DNA from: Herpetosiphon giganteus
GTDB lineage: Bacteria; Chloroflexota; Chloroflexia; Chloroflexales; Herpetosiphonaceae
Reading direction: 5' to 3'
Assembly: GCF_016907925.1 (NCBI RefSeq)
Contig: NZ_JAFBCZ010000014.1
Span: 62,001-126,000, forward strand
Length of the DNA: 64,000 bases
Part shown: positions 18,583-27,231 of the stretch, piece by piece
Position numbering within the stretch: position 1 is the first letter of the stretch
Layout: the number at the start of each line of letters is the position of its first letter
Position numbers and translations under genes: made by a program
Notes under the pieces: generated by a model
Told to the model about the DNA's origin: nothing
The model's input: the letters and a program-made list of their open reading frames with translations, nothing else
Database searches by the model: none

Positions 18583-19658
18583 AGCCGATATGGCGCGTGT
18601 GGCGCTGCATTTGGTTTATTTTGGGCTTGAATATGATTAATAGCTGCCAGCGGCCCAATAATCACCAGTTGATCGCCGCTGGTCAAGCGTTCATCGCCAC
18701 GTGGGCGTAAATCTTCGCCATTACGCCCACGCCGATAGAGCACCGAAATATCGTGTTGATTTTCGACCGTCTGAATCAAGCGGCCATCAAAAATGCCATC
18801 ACGTTCAACCACAATTTCCACCGTCGAAAGCAATTTGCCCGCAACATATAAGGCGTTGGTAATGCCGCGACCTAAGGCTGCTGCGGCCAAGGTTGGCGCT
18901 GCCAAGGCCGAGGTGCTAAATGCGGTCTGAATGTTAAACGCCGAGCTAAGTTTGCCCGCCAACGAATCGTTGAACACCCGCATCACAATATGAATATCGG
19001 GGTGTTGTTCGCGCGCGGTCAGCGCAATATCAAGGTTGGTCAAATCGTCGCCAGTGACGACAGTGAGCGAGGTGGCATGATGCAGACCCGCTTGTTGCAA
19101 CAGCTCTGGCTGGCGCGCATCGCCAATAATCACTGGCACATGCTGGCCCATCACCAATTCATGAAACGGCCCATCGCTATGGGCATCGATCACCACAATA
19201 TCGCAGCCGCTGGCCAGCAATTGGCCAACAACTCGATAGCCAATCTTGCCCAAACCACACACAATAATATGATCACGATAGGTTGATGCTAACGCCATTT
19301 GCCATGCCTCCCGTCGATTGCGTTTATCGAAGAGCAAAATGCCCATGTTGAGCGCACCTCGCGCCAGCAAAATAATATTCAAGGCTGGCGCGAGATAAAA
19401 CAAAAGCTGCAACCACCATGGCTCAGGCAACGGCACAGGGTTAAGGGTTATTTGGCTAAATGCTTGATACAGCGCTTCGTGAAACGCCAGCGCCGGGCGC
19501 GTGCCCGCCCAAATTGCCATCGTAAAGCCCAGCCACAGCAAGAGCCACAAGCCCAACCAGACCCACGAATCGCGAAACACAATCCAGCCGTCGCGCAACG
19601 AGGCAGCGACCAAGCGTTTCCAACGGGCTTTGCGACTAGGGGCTTTGGCTCGTTTCAT
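18579..19658 (-). CDS. Membrane RCK (TrkA-N/TrkA-C) protein, ion-channel-like
   Basis: A 359-aa protein with a basic N-terminus, two or three hydrophobic segments (DSWVWLGLWLLLWLGFTMAI; WLQLLFYLAPALNIILLARG) and a cytoplasmic RCK unit. In the RCK unit the NAD-binding motif is VCGLGKIGYRVVGQLL near residue 140, and the TrkA-C part is at the end (VERDGIFDGRLIQTVENQ). It resembles two-TM potassium channels with RCK domains, but a canonical TVGYG filter is not seen, so transport activity is uncertain. It overlaps the upstream antiporter gene by 4 nt (ATGA), which implies translational coupling. Confidence 0.82.
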   Translation of the reverse strand: MKRAKAPSRKARWKRLVAASLRDGWIVFRDSWVWLGLWLLLWLGFTMAIWAGTRPALAFHEALYQAFSQITLNPVPLPEPWWLQLLFYLAPALNIILLARGALNMGILLFDKRNRREAWQMALASTYRDHIIVCGLGKIGYRVVGQLLASGCDIVVIDAHSDGPFHELVMGQHVPVIIGDARQPELLQQAGLHHATSLTVVTGDDLTNLDIALTAREQHPDIHIVMRVFNDSLAGKLSSAFNIQTAFSTSALAAPTLAAAALGRGITNALYVAGKLLSTVEIVVERDGIFDGRLIQTVENQHDISVLYRRGRNGEDLRPRGDERLTSGDQLVIIGPLAAINHIQAQNKPNAAPHAPYRL

Positions 19659-21517
19659 GCGTGATACATTGCCTCGCTCGCTCCCTCACGCAGTTGTTGA
19701 TCAGCTTGTTGAATTGTGCTGGCAGTCCCAATTAAGGTTAGTTGATCTGCTGCTTGTAATTCGGTTTGGCCATCGGGCACAAATAGATTGCCCGCCCGCC
19801 GAATCGCCACAATCAACACATTACTTGGCAAATTAAGCTGTTTCAACGGCTTACCCACAACCCGCGGATTGGATACTTCAACTTCGTAAATGCTTTGATC
19901 AGCTTGATGACTTAAAAGCATGCTCATGGCTGATGGGCCTTGAACCAATTGAGTCAAAGCATCAATTGATGCTTGTAAGGGATTCAAAACCATAATTCCG
20001 AGATCGCGCAAAACGCTGCTAGTACTTTCATTTTCAGCCCGAGCCACAATGGTTACAACTTTAAAATGCGAACGCACAACTTGGCTTACCAACAGATTGA
20101 GTTTATCACTCGGGGTCAAGGCTACAACCGCTTTGGCCCGTTCAACGCCAGCTTTACGCAACACTTGCAGATCTGTCGCATCGCCAGTGATTGTGCTTAT
20201 GCCGTGTTGGCGCACCCGATCGATCAATTGTTGGTCAGTATCGATCACGACTACATCGTGATGTTGGCTATGTAGTTGGCGGGCAAAGAGCTGGCCTAAA
20301 TCATTCGCGCCAATAACTAAAGTGGTCATCGGTTCAACTCCTAATAAACGGGCAAATAGTGGGGTAGTGAAGCTTTGCAACACTACTGTGCCGATCACGG
20401 TCATAAAGACCAAGCCAATCAACAAATTGCCCCCAGCAAATCCTGCTTCTTCCAATGAGATCGAGGCAAAGGTGGCGACCGAAGCGGCCACAACTCCGCG
20501 TGGGCAAACCGCAGCAATAAATGCCCGTTCGCGCCAGGTTAACGTTGAGCCAAGCGTCGAGGCAAAGACACACAATGGTCGCACCACCACAATCATCAAC
20601 ACCACTGCCAACACGCCCCACCAGCCAAGCGCGGCCAAATCGGCAAATTTCAAACGCGCAGCTAGCAAAATAAAAATAATTGTAATTGCCAGCATGGTTA
20701 GGTCGCCCTTGAACAACACGACTTCTTCTTCATGAGGAAAATCAATATTGCCAACGACAATCCCTGAAACTGCTGCGGCGGCAATGCCAGCTTCATGCGA
20801 AATCGCTTCGGCAATAATAAAGATCGCAATTGCGCCACCCAACGCGCTCAAACGGGTGGTTTCAGCATTGAGTTTCGAGCCAATAAAGCGCAAGGCATAG
20901 GCCAAACCAATGCCGCCAACCAAGCCAATCAACGAACCAAGCAATAAGCGTTCGGCCCAATCGAAGGCTCCACTAATGGTTGTGCCGCTGGTAAGCAAAA
21001 CATCAAGTACAACCACTGCCAAAATAGCGCCAACCGCATCAACCAGCACGCCTTCAGCTTGTAACAACACTTTTAAGCGCTCTTTGGCATTGCTACGCCG
21101 CATCAAGGGTGTGATCACGGTTGGCCCAGTCACACTCATTAAAGCCCCAAACAAGGTTGCCAGTGGCCACGATAAGCCCGCCACAAAATGTGCTACCAGG
21201 GTTGCACTGCCCCATGTCACCAAGGCTCCGACGCTCATCAACATCTGCAATGGGTAGGATAAACGGCGCAAATCGTTGATATCGAGCACCAAACCACCCT
21301 CAAACACAATAATCGCCACAAACAATGGAATTAATACTCGCAGCCCAACCCCTAAGGCCGATGGATCAACCAAGCCAAAAACTTCGGGGCCAACCAGCAC
21401 CCCTACCAACAGCAACAATACAATCGACGGGATGCCAATCCGTTCGGCCAGCACGAAGGTGGCAATACCAAAACAAATTACCATTCCCGCCATCAACAGC
21501 AAACTATGTGCATCCAT
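19655..21517 (-). CDS. Cation/proton antiporter with C-terminal RCK domain (CPA family)
   Basis: A 620-aa inner-membrane monovalent cation:H+ antiporter. About twelve hydrophobic segments fill residues 1-395. VFEGGLVLDI and SVTGPTVITPLMR, with the polar residues of the exchange site, are visible, as is CPRGVVAASVATFAS. A TrkA-N domain starts at TTLVIGANDLGQLFARQL (about 398), followed by TrkA-C to the end. This layout is that of nucleotide-regulated K+/H+ or Na+/H+ exchangers. AAAGGAG lies close to the ATG. It is the first gene of a two-gene operon with the RCK channel-like gene, suggesting joint ion homeostasis. Confidence 0.9.
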   Translation of the reverse strand: MDAHSLLLMAGMVICFGIATFVLAERIGIPSIVLLLLVGVLVGPEVFGLVDPSALGVGLRVLIPLFVAIIVFEGGLVLDINDLRRLSYPLQMLMSVGALVTWGSATLVAHFVAGLSWPLATLFGALMSVTGPTVITPLMRRSNAKERLKVLLQAEGVLVDAVGAILAVVVLDVLLTSGTTISGAFDWAERLLLGSLIGLVGGIGLAYALRFIGSKLNAETTRLSALGGAIAIFIIAEAISHEAGIAAAAVSGIVVGNIDFPHEEEVVLFKGDLTMLAITIIFILLAARLKFADLAALGWWGVLAVVLMIVVVRPLCVFASTLGSTLTWRERAFIAAVCPRGVVAASVATFASISLEEAGFAGGNLLIGLVFMTVIGTVVLQSFTTPLFARLLGVEPMTTLVIGANDLGQLFARQLHSQHHDVVVIDTDQQLIDRVRQHGISTITGDATDLQVLRKAGVERAKAVVALTPSDKLNLLVSQVVRSHFKVVTIVARAENESTSSVLRDLGIMVLNPLQASIDALTQLVQGPSAMSMLLSHQADQSIYEVEVSNPRVVGKPLKQLNLPSNVLIVAIRRAGNLFVPDGQTELQAADQLTLIGTASTIQQADQQLREGASEAMYHA

Positions 21518-21545
21518 ATAACTCCTTTCTGTGCGCCATGATACA

Positions 21546-21586
21546 TTGACACAAACCTAAGCTATGCTACTATTATTGTTAGGTTT
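21546..21586 (+). promoter_or_regulatory. cysK promoter with inverted repeat
   Basis: TTGACA (21546-21551) and TACTAT (21568-21573) with 16 nt between them form a good promoter. An inverted repeat AAACCTAA (21553-21560) and TTAGGTTT (21579-21586) brackets the -10 box and the expected transcription start, so it could be an operator. Confidence 0.5.
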
Positions 21587-21620
21587 ATCGTTTAACTTAG
21601 TTAACAAAAGGACCCAAACG

Positions 21621-22550
21621 ATGGCGCGGATTTACGAAAACATTACCCAACTTGTCGGCAACACGCCGCTGGTTCGCTTGGGCAAAGTTAATACCACGGG
21701 GGCGACGGTATTAGCGAAGCTTGAGTTCTTCAACCCAGCGAGCAGCGTCAAAGATCGCATTGGCTTGGCGATGATCGAGGCAGCGGAGGCCGACGGTCTG
21801 ATCAACCCAAGCGAAACTACGATTATCGAGCCAACCAGTGGCAATACTGGCATTGGCTTGGCCTTCGTGGCAGCAGCCAAAGGCTACCGCATTGTGCTAG
21901 TTATGCCAGAAACGATGAGCCTAGAGCGACGCAAATTGCTCAAAGGCTTTGGTGCTGAATTAGTGCTGACCCCAGGGCCAGAAGGCATGACTGGCGCGAT
22001 TCGCAAGGCCGAAGAAATAGCCGCCGAACGACCTGGCAGCTTTATTCCGCAACAATTTAAAAATAAAGCCAATCCAGCAGTACATCAACGCACAACCGCC
22101 GAAGAAATTTGGAATGATACTGATGGCGCGGTTGATATTTTGGTTTCAGGCGTTGGAACTGGCGGCACACTGACTGGCGTAGCCTCGGTGCTCAAAGCGC
22201 GCAATCCAAACTTCAAGGCCATTGCGGTTGAGCCAACTGCCTCGCCGGTGCTTTCTGGTGGCAAAATGGGGCCGCATAAAATCCAAGGCATTGGGGCGGG
22301 CTTTATCCCCGATGTGCTTGATACCAGCTTGATCGATGAAGTTATTCAGGTGACCAATGAACACGCCTTTGAATGGGCGCGCAAATTGGCCCAAGAAGAA
22401 GGCTTGATGGTGGGTATTAGCTCTGGAGCTGCCGCTTGGGCCGCTTTGCAAGTAGCTGCCCGCCCAGAAAATGCTGGCAAAACGATTGTCTTTATTGTGC
22501 CAAGCAACGGCGAACGCTACCTCAGCACGCCATTGTTTGATGCTGAGTAG
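21621..22550 (+). CDS. cysK: Cysteine synthase (O-acetylserine sulfhydrylase)
   Basis: A 309-aa PLP enzyme that makes cysteine from O-acetylserine and sulfide in the cytoplasm. Visible are the PLP lysine in [11 protein letters not shown] (about residue 41), the substrate loop [10 protein letters not shown], the phosphate-binding GTGGTLTG, and the C-terminal [17 protein letters not shown] lies 9 nt before the ATG that starts [18 protein letters not shown]; an upstream in-frame start is less likely because the promoter overlaps it. It is transcribed alone and ends in a strong terminator. Confidence 0.96.
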   Translation: MARIYENITQLVGNTPLVRLGKVNTTGATVLAKLEFFNPASSVKDRIGLAMIEAAEADGLINPSETTIIEPTSGNTGIGLAFVAAAKGYRIVLVMPETMSLERRKLLKGFGAELVLTPGPEGMTGAIRKAEEIAAERPGSFIPQQFKNKANPAVHQRTTAEEIWNDTDGAVDILVSGVGTGGTLTGVASVLKARNPNFKAIAVEPTASPVLSGGKMGPHKIQGIGAGFIPDVLDTSLIDEVIQVTNEHAFEWARKLAQEEGLMVGISSGAAAWAALQVAARPENAGKTIVFIVPSNGERYLSTPLFDAE

Positions 22551-22660
22551 CGTTGAGGGGTCAGGGGCTAGCTGCCAGGGAGCAGTAGCTGAGATTCTAT
22601 GCTTTGTGATTGTTTTAGCTAAAAGCTGATCCCTCGCCCCTGATAACTGAATCCTAAACA

Positions 22661-22700
22661 AAACCACCCTCAGCATATTTAGGTGCTGAGGGTGGTTTTT
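22661..22700. terminator. Bidirectional rho-independent terminator
   Basis: A 15-bp stem (22661-22675 with 22684-22698) is followed by T residues on the plus strand and by T-rich sequence on the minus strand. It separates cysK from the convergent small gene. Confidence 0.88.
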
Positions 22701-22716
22701 TGTGTTTGAGCGCAAT

Positions 22717-22953
22717 TTAGGCAGCTGGAGGAGCTTCGTCGCCGTCGATGCCCAATTTATCTTTGGCGGCTTCATAGACATCGCTAGCTTTATCGCCAAC
22801 GACTTCAGCAGCATCGCTAATTTTTTCTGCTGCTTGTTCTGCAAGGTCGCCAGCTTTTTCAGCGGCATCGCCTAAAAATTCACCAACCGACTCGGCAACA
22901 TCCTTGGCTTTTTCAACCAAATTTTCGAAAAACCCTGGTTCATTATCAGTCAT
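22717..22953 (-). CDS. Small amphipathic helical protein
   Basis: A 78-aa acidic protein made almost wholly of Ala/Glu/Lys/Asp amphipathic helix with roughly 11-residue periodicity (KAKDVAESVGEF, EKAGDLAEQAAEK, AAEVVGDKASDVYEA). No signal peptide or membrane segment is present. The pattern recalls LEA-like or apolipoprotein-like stress proteins, but a firm family cannot be given. GGAGGAAA lies 5-8 nt before the ATG at 22953. It is a single gene that ends in the terminator shared with cysK. Confidence 0.72.
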   Translation of the reverse strand: MTDNEPGFFENLVEKAKDVAESVGEFLGDAAEKAGDLAEQAAEKISDAAEVVGDKASDVYEAAKDKLGIDGDEAPPAA

Positions 22954-22968
22954 TGGGGTTTCCTCCAA

Positions 22969-23360
22969 AATGCCACGTGGTAGCTACCACGATCCGATGC
23001 TTCGCTCTATTGTAGTGGATTCATGCCAAGTTACAAGTAGCAATTTGGTTCCATTCCGCTGGATTCAGCACTGATCCATAAAGGCTATTGGCTACAGGTG
23101 TTAGGCTATCGTGGGCATGATTGAAATACCCATGCCTGCTGAAACCGCGAAGACCACGAATGCCGCAAAGGATGAGGCTCTAGGCTACAGGCGTTAGGCT
23201 ATGGAAACAGAATGTTCCTAATATTCGTGGATTAGATTTTTAACGCAGCGGCGCAGAGCATGAATGGATCAAGGATGCGGAACAATTTTTGGATTTCAAT
23301 GATTGCTCCATCCAATAGCCATCAGCCTATAGCCCAACTAATGGAATGTTCGATTTTACT
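22969..23360. repeat. Intergenic repeat cluster
   Basis: It contains ACGAAGACC-type 9-mers (about 23146-23168), GGCTAC/GGCGTTAGGC variants of the GGCTAT family (23083-23120 and 23173-23200), the GCAGCGGCGCAGAG unit (about 23243) and CAATAGCCATCAGCCTATAG (about 23312-23332). No gene is seen. The last ~40 nt precede the zinc-ribbon gene and hold a TATAATAAT sequence near 23360. Confidence 0.7.
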
Positions 23361-23395
23361 TATAATAATGAGCGCTACATAACAAGGAGTGAAGA

Positions 23396-23758
23396 ATGAA
23401 AGTCATTTGGAGTTTTCATTGTGATTATTGTTTAGCATGGCAAGAGTTTCACGATGATGATTGGGAATTGCCAGACGATTATTCTTGCCCCAAAGGCCAT
23501 GAACTTGTAACTGCTTCGAAGCGATTGCTATCCGATAAACCAATTATTTGTTTGTATCCAACCAACACCTATGATCCGGTTAAAAAACAAACCAGCAAAG
23601 ACAAGAATTTTTGGGTGATGATTCAACATATTCATACAGGCGAGCAAGTTTTTTCGCAAAACTTCTATCTCTTGGCCGATGCGCTCAAAATTGTTGAAAA
23701 TTTACATCTGTTGACTTGGGATCGAGCACTGTGGTATTTGCAATTGAAAAAGATTTAA
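23396..23758 (+). CDS. Hypothetical protein with zinc-ribbon-like N-terminus
   Basis: A 120-aa cytoplasmic protein. Residues 9-12 (CDYC) and the later C-P-K-G-H (about 31-35) look like a four-ligand zinc site. The rest is a basic, aromatic-rich domain with two predicted helices (NFYLLADALKIVENLHLL). No family was recognised. AAGGAG lies 7-8 nt before the ATG. It stands alone between two repeat clusters and has somewhat lower GC than its neighbours, which fits an accessory gene. Confidence 0.75.
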   Translation: MKVIWSFHCDYCLAWQEFHDDDWELPDDYSCPKGHELVTASKRLLSDKPIICLYPTNTYDPVKKQTSKDKNFWVMIQHIHTGEQVFSQNFYLLADALKIVENLHLLTWDRALWYLQLKKI

Positions 23759-24100
23759 TCATTGGATGAGGCTATTGGCTTTGGGCTATCGGGGCGTGGT
23801 TGAAATTAGCCATGCAGGCTGAAACCGCGAAGACCACGAAGACCACGAAGGTTAAGTTTTTTCGCCACAGATTTGTTTGATTATTCTTCTATGCGCACAG
23901 ACACAGCTGCTTTTTGATTTTGCCTTTCGTACTTCATCCTTCATCCTTCATCCTTAGCCATATTTCCCTCTGCGCCAAGAAAATGAATCCACGAAGGTTA
24001 TAGGCTTCTGACTTTTGACTTTTGACTTTTGCCTTCTGACTTTTGCTCTTCATCCTTCATCCCTCATCCTTTGTTCTCTGCTCTCTGTTCTCTGTTCTTA
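23759..24100. repeat. Intergenic repeat cluster before recG
   Basis: A dense mosaic holds GGCTTTGGGCTATCGG, GACCACGAA 9-mers (23829-23850), TTTTCGCCACAGATT, CATCCTT heptads (23937-23955), ACTTTTG heptads (24009-24052, five or more), CATCCTT/CATCCCT heptads (24050-24068) and GTTCTCT heptads (24072-24098). No gene is seen. Confidence 0.85.
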
Positions 24101-24106
24101 TTCTGG

Positions 24107-24160
24107 TACAATATACGCACAGGTGAGCGACTAGATTTGAACATAGAAATTTCTATGTTC
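24107..24160 (+). promoter_or_regulatory. recG upstream region: -10-like box and palindrome
   Basis: A TACAAT box (24107-24112) follows directly on a GTTCTCT heptad array. A perfect 22-bp palindrome at 24139-24160 (arms GAACATAGAAA and TTTCTATGTTC) spans the first candidate ATG. It is either an operator or hairpin, or two heptad units in inverted orientation. Confidence 0.45.
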
Positions 24161-26653
24161 TTTGTTTTGATGGCTATGCAAGCAAATCAGCATATTATTG
24201 ACCTTGGCAAAACCTTGGCCGCCGAGGAAAAAGCCGGTTGCGACGATACTGCAACCACCGAGGGAATTAGCGCCTTTCTGCGCGAATGGCAAGCGCAGCA
24301 TCCCCAAGCCTTGCACGAACCAGTTGTGCAGGGCGTGCTTGATGCGCTCGATGGCTATTCCGATTTGGGCCATGCCGAACGCGAGGCGCGTTTGAGTGTC
24401 GCGCTTGATCGGCTGCGCAATTTGTTTCGTAAACAGCCCAAAGCGCCGACCGAGCCAGTTGGAGCCGTACCGCCGCTCGATACCTTGCTGAAAAATTTGG
24501 CGGGCATTGGGCCAAGTACCGCGCGCTCGTTTGCTAAGCTGGGCGTACATAGCCTCGAAGATTTGCTTTATCACGTGCCGCATCGCTACGACGATTTTAG
24601 CAAACGCAAGCAGATTTGCGATTTGGTGGTGGGCGAAACTGATACCGTGATTGTGACCGTCGATGCGATTAAAAGCTTCAATGCCAAAGGTCGCCAAGGC
24701 GTTGAAATTACGGTCGGCGACGATACTGGCGTGCTCAAGGCTTCGTGGTTTCGTGGCACATGGATGGCCAAGCAATTTCGTGAAGGCATGCGGATTGTGC
24801 TCAGCGGCAAAGTGAGTATGTTTCGCGAAATGAAATCGATGAGCAACCCACAGTGGGAGCCATTTGTCGAGGACGATTTGGTGCATACTGGCCGACTTGT
24901 GCCAGTTCACCCGCTAACCAAAGGCCTGCAAGATCGCAATGCTCGCCAAGTGATCAAACGAGTGGTCGATGTACTTACGCCAACTTTGCCCGATCCATTG
25001 CCAATTGAGCTACGCGAACGCGCCAGTTTGTTGCCTTTGGGCGTTGCAGTCAGCCAAATTCATTTTCCTGATAGCTGGGCGATGGTGCAACGGGCGCGCC
25101 AACGCTTGGGCTTTGATGAATTTTTGTACATTCAGCTGGGCGTGTTGCAGCGCAAACGGCTCTATCAAGGGGTGCAAGGCCAACCAATCGCCTTTAATCA
25201 AGCAATTCACGATGCCTATTTGGCTTCGTTGCCCTTTGCGTTGACCAATGCTCAAGCGCGCACCTTTACCGAAATTTGCCGCGATTTGGAGCGACCCGTA
25301 CCGATGACCCGCTTGGTGCAGGGCGATGTTGGTTCGGGCAAGACGGCGGTTGCAGCAGCAGCCTTGGTGCAGGCCGTTGCGGCTGGCTTTCAAGGCGCGA
25401 TGATGGCTCCAACCGAAATCTTGGCCGAGCAACACTATCGCGGCCTGAAAAAACTGCTAGCGAATGTTAAAATTCCTGGCCGCGAAACGCCGACGAATGG
25501 CGATTGGCGCAGCGATCTTGATCAAGAAAAACGTAATCGGCTGGCGCAAATTAAGCAATTGCTGATGCTCGCCGATGAGCCAGAGCCAGAGCCAGGTGGC
25601 ATTCGGGTAGCACTGTTGACTGGCAGCCTAAAGGCTCGCCAACGCCGCGAAGCACTCAAATTAATTGCCGATGGCGAAGTTGACATTATCATTGGCACGC
25701 ATTCGCTGATTCAAGCCAATGTCGATTATCAGGCGCTTGGCTTGGCGGTGGTCGATGAACAGCATCGCTTTGGGGTTGAGCAACGTGAGGCGCTCAAACG
25801 CAAGGGCTTTAATCCGCATCTCTTGGTGATGACGGCCACGCCAATTCCGCGCTCGTTGGCCTTGACAATTTATGGCGATCTTGATGTTTCGGTGATTGAT
25901 GAGCGCCCACCAGGCCGCCAGCCGATTCGCACCAAATGGATTAGCTCAGGCGAACGCAGCAAAGCCTACAAACATATGCGCAAAGAGATTGCTGCTGGTC
26001 GCCAAGCCTTTGTGATCTGCCCGTTGGTTGAGGAAAGCGAAAAACTCGAAGATGTGAAATCGGCGATTGTCGAGCAAGAGCATTTGCAGCACGAGATTTT
26101 CCCTGAGCTGAAAGTGGGCTTGATTCATGGCCGCATGACGGCGAGCGAAAAAGACACGATTATGGCGCAGTTTCGCGACCGTGAATTTGATATTTTGGTG
26201 GCAACGGCGGTAGTTGAAGTTGGCATCGACATTCCCAACGCTACAACAATTATGATCGAAGGTGCTGAGCGCTTTGGCTTAGCCCAATTGCATCAATTCC
26301 GTGGGCGGGTTGGGCGCGGCAGCCATCAATCATTCTGCATTTTGGTCAGCGATAAAGAAGATAACGATGTGACGGTGGCGCGGCTTTCGTCGATGGAAGA
26401 AAGCGAAGATGGCTTTCGCTTGGCCGAGGTTGACCTTGAACTGCGTGGGCCTGGCGAGTTTTTTGGCATTCGCCAGAGCGGCACGCCTGATCTCAAAGTG
26501 GCGCAACTGACCGATACGCGCTTGTTGCACGCGGCGCGAATCGAGGCTGAACGCATCTTGAAGATTGACCCTGAGCTAGAATTGCCTGAGCATGCCAAGG
26601 TTCGCGAAAAACTCCAAGCCTTTTGGGCTGGCATGGAAACCCAAAGCAACTAG
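24155..26653 (+). CDS. recG: ATP-dependent DNA helicase RecG
   Basis: A branch-migrating helicase that remodels stalled replication forks and Holliday junctions. It has an N-terminal extension of about 110 residues, absent from E. coli RecG, then the wedge/OB-fold domain (LAGIGPSTARSFAKLGVHSL and HVPHRYDDFS). The helicase core has motif I GDVGSGKTA, Ia APTEILAEQHY, II DEQHRFG (DExH-like) and III TATPIPRS. In the C-terminal half are IDIPNATTIMIEGAERFGLA and QFRGRVGRG, then the TRG-like region. The start is uncertain: TTG 24137 (with AGGTGAG 9 nt upstream) and ATG 24155, 24170 and 24176 are in frame. It is probably monocistronic. Confidence 0.93.
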   Translation: MFFVLMAMQANQHIIDLGKTLAAEEKAGCDDTATTEGISAFLREWQAQHPQALHEPVVQGVLDALDGYSDLGHAEREARLSVALDRLRNLFRKQPKAPTEPVGAVPPLDTLLKNLAGIGPSTARSFAKLGVHSLEDLLYHVPHRYDDFSKRKQICDLVVGETDTVIVTVDAIKSFNAKGRQGVEITVGDDTGVLKASWFRGTWMAKQFREGMRIVLSGKVSMFREMKSMSNPQWEPFVEDDLVHTGRLVPVHPLTKGLQDRNARQVIKRVVDVLTPTLPDPLPIELRERASLLPLGVAVSQIHFPDSWAMVQRARQRLGFDEFLYIQLGVLQRKRLYQGVQGQPIAFNQAIHDAYLASLPFALTNAQARTFTEICRDLERPVPMTRLVQGDVGSGKTAVAAAALVQAVAAGFQGAMMAPTEILAEQHYRGLKKLLANVKIPGRETPTNGDWRSDLDQEKRNRLAQIKQLLMLADEPEPEPGGIRVALLTGSLKARQRREALKLIADGEVDIIIGTHSLIQANVDYQALGLAVVDEQHRFGVEQREALKRKGFNPHLLVMTATPIPRSLALTIYGDLDVSVIDERPPGRQPIRTKWISSGERSKAYKHMRKEIAAGRQAFVICPLVEESEKLEDVKSAIVEQEHLQHEIFPELKVGLIHGRMTASEKDTIMAQFRDREFDILVATAVVEVGIDIPNATTIMIEGAERFGLAQLHQFRGRVGRGSHQSFCILVSDKEDNDVTVARLSSMEESEDGFRLAEVDLELRGPGEFFGIRQSGTPDLKVAQLTDTRLLHAARIEAERILKIDPELELPEHAKVREKLQAFWAGMETQSN

Positions 26654-26668
26654 CTATACTGGTTCTTT

Positions 26669-26779
26669 GGATTGGCAACCAGAGCATGCCCTCACAGCCC
26701 CTCTCACACTGAACGCGGGCGAGGGGCGCGTGGTTCCCCCTCGCCTCGCGGGCGGGAGAGGGGGCAAGGGGGTGAGGGT
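26669..26779 (+). mobile_element. MITE-like GC-rich palindromic element, copy 1
   Basis: It begins with GGATTGGCAACC near 26669, then CATGCCCTCAC, and runs to GGGGGTGAGGG. The two ends are imperfect inverted repeats (CCCTCACAGCCCCTCTCAC and its G-rich complement). Other copies are at 29608-29775, 49872-50022 and, in part, 59641-59686. It encodes no protein, so it is either a non-autonomous element or a structured intergenic repeat. Confidence 0.6.
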
Positions 26780-26866
26780 ATCAGGCCGTTGTTAACGTAA
26801 TAAACCATTACAAATAGCTACTACAAAGGTTGCGAAAATTGCCCAACTAAAACACCAAAGACCCTC

Positions 26867-26976
26867 TTGACAGAGAGTGATTGGTGGTGTACTATATATT
26901 CAAACCTTCTCCTCTCTCTTCTCTCCCACAAGCGGCTCCATTATGCGAGCCGTTTGTGGTTTAAAACGTTTTTTTA
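26867..26976 (+). ncRNA. Putative short leader RNA or small RNA (promoter plus terminator)
   Basis: A strong promoter (TTGACA 26867-26872, 17-nt spacer, TACTAT 26890-26895) is followed about 30 nt after the expected start by a 13-bp hairpin (26926-26938 with 26947-26959, one G-T pair) and a T-run at 26969-26975. The transcript would be about 75 nt with no ORF. It lies 255 nt before the EF-G-like gene, so it is either a free small RNA or an attenuated leader. Confidence 0.5.
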
Positions 26977-27084
26977 TTTTCCTCAAACCAAAACTCTTTG
27001 CTTTTGCGCTTAAAAATTTTTGATTTATCTCCAACGGTAGCGAAACTGTAACATTCTGTCACTTGGCGCATGTTATGCTCAAAG

Positions 27085-27165
27085 CCTAAACCGCGATCGC
27101 CCAAGCGTGATGGTTTAGGTACTTTAAGGATTAAGCTTGCCGTTCGCTCGCGACGGCGCTATAAT
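27085..27165 (+). promoter_or_regulatory. Promoter of EF-G-like gene with upstream inverted repeat
   Basis: TTGCCG (27137-27142) and a perfect TATAAT (27160-27165) are spaced by 17 nt; the ATG follows 67 nt later. Upstream, CCTAAACC (27085-27092) and GGTTTAGG (27112-27119) form an inverted repeat that may be a binding site. Confidence 0.6.
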
Positions 27166-27231
27166 CGACAGACAATCAACCCTCACATTGATTCCGTCGT
27201 CGTTTCAAGTAACTCCAAAGGAGGAGTCTCT

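Noticed and set aside
23759-24100. Possible CRISPR array in repeat-rich gaps
   Set aside because: Units are only 7-9 nt with no spacers of regular length and no cas genes.
26654-27231. tRNA or other stable RNA gene in the long gap before the EF-G-like gene
   Set aside because: No T-arm or acceptor pairing was found by eye; only the promoter-hairpin unit and the palindromic element are supported.
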